64,000 nt of DNA from Neobacillus novalis NBRC 102450 (GTDB taxonomy: Bacteria > Bacillota > Bacilli > Bacillales > Cytobacillaceae), in assembly GCF_001591805.1 (NCBI RefSeq), contig NZ_BCVP01000009.1:62001-126000 (forward strand), written 5' to 3'. The notes below the pieces were generated by a model. It saw nothing but the letters and a program-made list of their open reading frames with translations. It was not told where the DNA came from and did no database searches. Numbering within the stretch: position 1 is the first letter of the stretch; the number at the start of each line of letters is the position of its first letter. Of this stretch, positions 59,894 to 64,000 are shown in pieces. The position numbers and the translations under genes are program-made.

Positions 59894-61429
59894 TCACTGC
59901 AATTTTTGCTTGCCATTAACCGGTTCAATTGCTAAAGGAAGAATAATCTCTACCTGAGTCCCCTCGTTAGGAACACTTTTTATAAAAACTTTCCCGCCAT
60001 ACGAATCGATAATTCGTTTACAAACGGTTAAACCCAATCCTGAACCATCCTTTTTTAAGGTAAAGAATGGTTTAAAGGCCTGGGCTATTTGTTCCTTTTG
60101 CATACCGATTCCATTATCTGCAACGGTAATCAAACATGATTCGTCTTGTCTTTCTATGTTAATTGACAATCTCCCACCATTTGGCATGGCCTGCAGGGAG
60201 TTCTTCGATAAATTAAGAATGACTTGCTTTAATTGGTCTTTGATACAAGAAACAGGAAGATCTTCCGAATGATAATGGATCGAAAATTCAACATTCGTAA
60301 AATTGGCTTCTGAATGAATAATCGGTTCAATTTCAGCAACAATTTCGTTGGCATTATAAGTTTTAAGCGTATAGGCGGTTGGTTTTCCGAGAACAAGGAG
60401 TTCACCAACAATCGCATTAATGCGGTCGATTTCCAATTGAATCACTTCGAAATAAGCTTGTGCCTTTTCTTCCCGATATTCTTCGCTTAAGAGTTTCACT
60501 AAACCTTTAATTCCGGTTAAAGGATTCCTGATTTCATGGGCTGTGCTGGCAGCTAGATTACCAATTAATTCAAGTTTATGAATTTCCATTTGTTCTTTTT
60601 CTTTGTTTACTTTTTTTCTTAACAGTAAATTTTGGGCGGATAAATACAAAATGTTCGTAATCGTAAGAAAAATGATGAAGTATTGCAACAAAGCTTTCCG
60701 AAAAACCAAATCGTTTTCAGAAGTGACATATGCAGAAATCGTCCAAGGAATCTGGGCCACTTTCATGCTGGATTTTACCGAGTTTTTTTCGGGAATGGAA
60801 CCGGCCCTTATTAAAGTTTTCCCTGTTTCATCGATAACGACAATCATTTCCTCTTTAATTAAAGAATTAATAGCTGCTCCCACTTCGTCTATCCGCAAGC
60901 TTGCGATAAGAACACCTGTTACTTGTTCATCATCCATGAATGGTGTGGCAACGGAAATGATATATCTTCCCGTGACCCTTCCGATATGGGCCTCGGATAA
61001 ACTGGTCTTCTTCGTTTTTAGCGCCTGCTGAAAATAAGCGCGATCACTCACATTGATTGGATTTTTGATTGGATTTGAGCCGATTAACAAGTCACCATTT
61101 GAGTTAGACCAATAGAAACCAGAAAAACGGGAATCCTTTTCTTCCGTTTCCTGAAGTATTTTCTGCAATTCATCTTTGTTATTATTTTGAACTTTAATAG
61201 AGGTAGAGAGCATCTCTAATCTGCCCACTGTTTCACCCAGGAAATTCCCAATATTCATCGCATGAAAATCGGCAAACTCTTGTGCTTCACTTTTATATTC
61301 GGTTTCTACAGAGCTAACCTTATGCTGTGCTAATATAAAACTAATGACCACAGCAGGGATCAAAGTGAGAAATAGATAGATAAACCATTTCTTCTTCATG
61401 AATGAAATAACAAGGCGAATGAAAACCAA
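59894..61429 (-). CDS. Sporulation-type sensor histidine kinase (KinD-like, dCache sensor)
   Basis: The 511-residue kinase has TM1 at about 15-34. The extracellular dCache-like domain at 40-240 shows FSGFYWSNSNGDLLIGSNPI, VSDRAYFQQALKTKKTSLSEAHIGRVTGRYIISVATPF and VVIDETGKTLI. TM2 is at about 247-268. HisKA has His298 in STAHEIRNPLTGIKGLVKLL, the H-box of Bacillus phosphorelay kinases, followed by HATPase_c (NLSKNSLQAMPNGG, VADNGIGM, GSGLGLTVCKRI). No response regulator is adjacent, as for KinA-E, which phosphorylate Spo0F. TTG start ten bases after GGAGGGG. Confidence 0.88.
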   Translation of the reverse strand: MVFIRLVISFMKKKWFIYLFLTLIPAVVISFILAQHKVSSVETEYKSEAQEFADFHAMNIGNFLGETVGRLEMLSTSIKVQNNNKDELQKILQETEEKDSRFSGFYWSNSNGDLLIGSNPIKNPINVSDRAYFQQALKTKKTSLSEAHIGRVTGRYIISVATPFMDDEQVTGVLIASLRIDEVGAAINSLIKEEMIVVIDETGKTLIRAGSIPEKNSVKSSMKVAQIPWTISAYVTSENDLVFRKALLQYFIIFLTITNILYLSAQNLLLRKKVNKEKEQMEIHKLELIGNLAASTAHEIRNPLTGIKGLVKLLSEEYREEKAQAYFEVIQLEIDRINAIVGELLVLGKPTAYTLKTYNANEIVAEIEPIIHSEANFTNVEFSIHYHSEDLPVSCIKDQLKQVILNLSKNSLQAMPNGGRLSINIERQDESCLITVADNGIGMQKEQIAQAFKPFFTLKKDGSGLGLTVCKRIIDSYGGKVFIKSVPNEGTQVEIILPLAIEPVNGKQKLQ

Positions 61430-61537
61430 AAGGAATCTACCCCTCCAAATATATATTATTTCTATTCTACTATGATTTAGTTATTTCGAAAATAACTTTC
61501 TGTTTGGGTAAATGATTGATTAGATTAGGTTAATTTT

Positions 61538-61591
61538 TGGTTTGGCGGAATAGATCTGGCTTTAGGTTCTATAAATGTGGTTTGGCGGAAT
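61538..61591. repeat. Direct repeat TGGTTTGGCGGAAT, two copies 40 bp apart
   Basis: Copies at 61538-61551 and 61578-61591. A stem CCCAATG-TGAATT/AATTCA-CATTGGG follows at about 61618-61657. There is no gene in 61430-61730. Confidence 0.6.
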
Positions 61592-61730
61592 CAAGAGCCA
61601 TAAAACAACCCCTAAACCCCAATGATGAATTATTTTTTGCAAAATGAATTCACCATTGGGATATAGCCATTCCAAAATTAACGGACATTCATATTTTATT
61701 AGTAAAGTAAGCTTTTGGGAGGTGTTGGTT

Positions 61731-62015
61731 TTGCGAAGAAGAAGGCGTGGGTTCTGTATTTTCCCAGGATATAGATGGTGTGGTCCTGGCTGCAGTGGAC
61801 CCGGTGCTCCGATTAATGATGTAGATGCCTGCTGCATGGGCCACGACCTCTGTCTAAGCAGAGGGATTTCACCCTGCCAATGTGACTATCAATTCATAAA
61901 TTGCCTTCGCAATAAAATGAACAGTCATACAGATAAGGGAAGAAAAGCAGCATTGATGCATGATTTTATGAAAGTGAAAGCAACGTTCACGTGCGGCGGG
62001 CGGCGCCGATATTAA
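61731..62015 (+). CDS. Small phospholipase A2-like protein
   Basis: The 94-residue protein begins with an arginine cluster (RRRRRG), then YRWCGPGCSGPGAPINDVDA (glycine-rich calcium-loop-like) and DACCMGHDLCL with the His38-Asp39 catalytic pair of secreted and parvovirus-type PLA2. CQCDYQF holds a second Asp at 52. No signal peptide. The TTG start lies six bases after GGGAGGTG. Relatives occur in spore formers and phages. Calcium-dependent lipid hydrolysis is predicted but not proven. It is a single gene between a KinD-like kinase and an ECF locus. Confidence 0.75.
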   Translation: MRRRRRGFCIFPGYRWCGPGCSGPGAPINDVDACCMGHDLCLSRGISPCQCDYQFINCLRNKMNSHTDKGRKAALMHDFMKVKATFTCGGRRRY

Positions 62016-62048
62016 TTGACTTTACATTAAACAGGTATCATCTTCATA

Positions 62049-62093
62049 AAAAAAGGGGATTTCTAATTAATTGGAAATCCTCCTTTTCCTGTA
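62049..62093. terminator. Terminator between the PLA2-like gene and a convergent small gene
   Basis: AAAAGGGGATTTC pairs with GGAAATCCTCCTTTT. It includes the last codons of the minus-strand small gene. Confidence 0.7.
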
Positions 62094-62237
62094 TCTTCTA
62101 TTTTCCAAATTCATAATGTGTTCCCTCATTAGAGCTTCGTTTATCTTGGTGTTTTTCATTGACAGCCATTCCTTTACGAGAACAATCGGTTCTATCTCTA
62201 TGACAGGAAAATTACCATATATGATTTCAATTTCCAT
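62067..62237 (-). CDS. Small basic protein of unknown function (56 residues)
   Basis: The product begins MEIEIIYGNFPVIEIEPIVL and ends in a basic helix (NLENRRYRKRRISN). GAGGTG is placed six bases before the ATG at 62237, and the start, length and terminator are all in order. I recognise no family. The gap contains no better reading on the plus strand. Confidence 0.55.
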   Translation of the reverse strand: MEIEIIYGNFPVIEIEPIVLVKEWLSMKNTKINEALMREHIMNLENRRYRKRRISN

Positions 62238-62320
62238 TACACTCACCTCAATAATGTTAGATAATCCTATTATATAGAATTTTAAAAGTATAAAGAGATT
62301 TATAAACTTATTAAAATAGC

Positions 62321-62350
62321 TGAAACTTTTTGTAAGGGATTCTTCTCTAA
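62321..62350 (+). promoter_or_regulatory. Candidate ECF-type promoter upstream of the sigma factor gene
   Basis: TGAAACTTTT at 62321 matches the -35 of ECF promoters and TCTCTAATG near 62345 could be a degraded CGTC-type -10. The sigma factor probably activates its own gene. Confidence 0.45.
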
Positions 62351-62371
62351 TGAGCGGAAGGAGGTTAGGAA

Positions 62372-62917
62372 ATGACTGAAATAAAATTGATAAAAAAAGC
62401 GATAAACGGAAACAAAAAGGCTTTCGAAAAGCTTTTAGTCCTACATAGTGACCAATTGTACCGGACGGCCTATCTATATGTCGGCAATCGCGAGGATGCT
62501 TTGGATGTTATTCAAGAAACAGCCTATAAAGCCCTTTTAGCTGTGGGTCAATTACGGGATGAAAAATTTTTCTTAACCTGGTTAACAAGGATCCTTATCC
62601 ACTCTGCCTATGATTTGTTGAAAAAGAAGCAGAAGGAAATCCCAATTGATAAAATTATTGAGCTTTCACCTTCGAAAAGTGAAAAACGGGTTGAAGCCCT
62701 AGATTTAGCAGATGCGATAGACCAATTAAATGAACATTATCGAAATGCAGTTATTCTCTTTTACTATCAGGACTTGCCGATTAGTGAAGTGGCAAAGTTA
62801 ATGGATGTACCGGAAAATACGGTGAAAACCTATTTGTCTCGAGGGAAAAGCCAGTTGAAAAAGCTGTTGGGAGGAGAGGGCTATTATGAAGAAGAAATTT
62901 TTTCAAGAGGAATATGA
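62372..62917 (+). CDS. ECF-type RNA polymerase sigma factor (SigV/SigX-like)
   Basis: The 181-residue sigma factor has region 2 (LLVLHSDQLYRTAYLYVGNREDALDVIQETAYKALLAVGQLRDEKFFLTWLTRILIHSAYDLLKK) and region 4 (AIDQLNEHYRNAVILFYYQDLPISEVAKLMDVPENTVKTYLSRGKSQLKKLL). GGAAGGAGG precedes the ATG. It overlaps the DUF4179 gene by 32 bases, a regulator/partner arrangement common in Bacillaceae. Confidence 0.93.
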   Translation: MTEIKLIKKAINGNKKAFEKLLVLHSDQLYRTAYLYVGNREDALDVIQETAYKALLAVGQLRDEKFFLTWLTRILIHSAYDLLKKKQKEIPIDKIIELSPSKSEKRVEALDLADAIDQLNEHYRNAVILFYYQDLPISEVAKLMDVPENTVKTYLSRGKSQLKKLLGGEGYYEEEIFSRGI

Positions 62918-64000
62918 GAAGATTGAAGTACCGAAAGAGGCCGTTTTACAAGCGATTAAGGCAGGAGTAGGCAGGGCTAATCCTGGTGAAAAACCTAGAA
63001 AAAACAAGGCTATTGTTTTAACGGCAGCCGCTGCAGCTGTGATCCTGATTTCTACGAGTTTTATGGTCCCGTCCGTATCGAAAGTAATGGCGGATATGCC
63101 TTTGATAGGGCAGTTTTTTAAAGACAAAGTCGGCGAAAATTTAGCCTCACAAAAGTTAATCACCCAATTAAATGAAACAAGCAGTCACAACGGGATTGAT
63201 GTATCCATCACAAGTGCTTATTATGATGGGGCCGTTATCGGGGTAACTTTTGATGTTAGGGGAAAGGTGAAAACGGATCAAGAAGGTAATCTTAGAGGGA
63301 TTTACGAGATATTTGATGGTGATAAACGGATTGATGACAGCAAAGAGCTTGTCTATCTGGAACACTCAGATAACGGGTATACCGGGCAGATTCAATTAAT
63401 TTACCCAAAACTAGAATTGCCAGCAGATACAACCTTCCCGCTTGAATTCAAAAGTATTGGCGAAGAAGAGGGGTCCTGGAGATTTAATGTGCCCATTAAG
63501 CAATTAGCCTACGAAACAATCATGACGGATAAAGAAAGTGAAAAGGGAGATATAAAGGTTCACTTTGATTCGATTATCGCTGGGAAGGCCTCGACGGCAA
63601 TTAATTATACGGCATCATTTCCAAGTGAAGGCAAATATGATCAAGTCAGATTAGCGGTTTTTGACGACAAAGAAAATCCAATCCATCTCATAGCAGATGG
63701 AATTGATTTGGAGACGAAAAAGACCGGGAATCAATTCATTGTCAAAGGAAGAACGATTATTCCCCAGGCCTTAAAAGGAAAAACAAGCTATTTGGAGATT
63801 CGTCCTGCAGTAGCTCTAGAGGAGCCAGATCAATTTGTTTCAATCAACGAGCTTACTCCTGTACAAATAAAGTCCAATAGACAAGATCTAACAGTAAATG
63901 TGGAAAAAGTCAGCTTAAATGGCAAGCGTTTTACAATCGATTTCCAAATTAATAACGGGGAAAATAGAAATGAGCCATTCAATTTCTTTCAAGATTTCGC
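62886..64000 (+). CDS. DUF4179 anti-sigma factor, 3' end outside window
   Basis: The protein has at least 371 residues. It has a short cytosolic N-terminus (MKKKFFQEEYEKIEVPKEAV), one TM helix at about 44-61, and an extracytoplasmic DUF4179 domain starting PSVSKVMADMPLIGQFFKD, followed by beta-rich immunoglobulin-like sequence (VSITSAYYDGAVIGVTFDVRG). Proteins of this type follow ECF sigma factors and hold them inactive at the membrane. GGAGGAGAGGG precedes the ATG. The window ends before the stop. Confidence 0.88.
   Translation, partial: MKKKFFQEEYEKIEVPKEAVLQAIKAGVGRANPGEKPRKNKAIVLTAAAAAVILISTSFMVPSVSKVMADMPLIGQFFKDKVGENLASQKLITQLNETSSHNGIDVSITSAYYDGAVIGVTFDVRGKVKTDQEGNLRGIYEIFDGDKRIDDSKELVYLEHSDNGYTGQIQLIYPKLELPADTTFPLEFKSIGEEEGSWRFNVPIKQLAYETIMTDKESEKGDIKVHFDSIIAGKASTAINYTASFPSEGKYDQVRLAVFDDKENPIHLIADGIDLETKKTGNQFIVKGRTIIPQALKGKTSYLEIRPAVALEEPDQFVSINELTPVQIKSNRQDLTVNVEKVSLNGKRFTIDFQINNGENRNEPFNFFQDF

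Overview
The window is an AT-rich chromosomal segment of a spore-forming Bacillaceae bacterium, probably Neobacillus or a close relative. The evidence is strong AGGAGG-type ribosome binding sites, frequent GTG/TTG starts, a gntRKP operon with the Bacillus GntR operator, KhtTU, a sporulation-kinase-like histidine kinase, MprF, YtxH, YuiD-like and DUF3231 proteins. I see no rRNA, tRNA, CRISPR array or prophage. Identifications rest on reading motifs and recalled family sequences; no search was run.

Layout. 1-9.4 kb: a partial aminoglycoside 6-adenylyltransferase, a secreted stalk-domain protein whose stop codon carries a MITE-like insertion, the KhtTU K+/H+ antiporter, a degenerate tyrosine recombinase, and small enzymes (APH-like kinase, DinB, DUF1801, VanZ, AraC/GyrI). 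9.6-16.7 kb: an MFS pump, a DUF1835 protein, unknown secreted and immunity-like proteins, a DUF2975/HTH pair and an EamA transporter behind a leader terminator. 17-26.8 kb: an NCS2 purine-type permease divergent from LysR, azlCD, envelope-associated small proteins, and a DAACS glutamate transporter. 26.9-30.6 kb: the gluconate operon gntR-gntK-gntP. 30.7-38.1 kb: a MOSC protein, a GNAT/hydrolase pair, a lipoprotein, DUF3231, and a PadR-controlled membrane operon. 38.3-42.3 kb: a DedA-PAP2-like fusion converging on mprF. 43.4-45.1 kb: an ECF sigma factor with a membrane partner resembling a catalytically dead signal peptidase I. 45.9-51.1 kb: a two-component system plus ABC exporter. 51.4-64 kb: GNATs, VOC, NUDIX, DUF454, DUF2269, hydrolases, a YbaK deacylase, a HAD phosphatase/glycerol-1-phosphate-dehydrogenase-like pair, a KinD-like kinase, a tiny phospholipase A2-like protein, and a second ECF sigma factor with a DUF4179 anti-sigma factor running off the end.

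The most unexpected structure is intergenic. Six short degenerate repeat arrays punctuate the window. Three (8245, 12274, 47597) share a TTCGCY-type core repeated every 21 bp. One (15461) repeats a hairpin every 52 bp. Two distant ones (31633, 45320) carry four CGGAGAATTTCCG-like motifs with nearly identical spacings (52/61/51 and 51/61/51). A separate palindromic repeat based on GGTGTCAGGCACC occurs at five places, as compact hairpins after genes and once as a pair of long inverted repeats bounding a 705-bp block that contains one of the arrays.

The strongest protein-level candidates for something undescribed are the ECF sigma factor with the pseudo-signal-peptidase, and the DedA fusion in which both PAP2 catalytic histidines read as glutamine.
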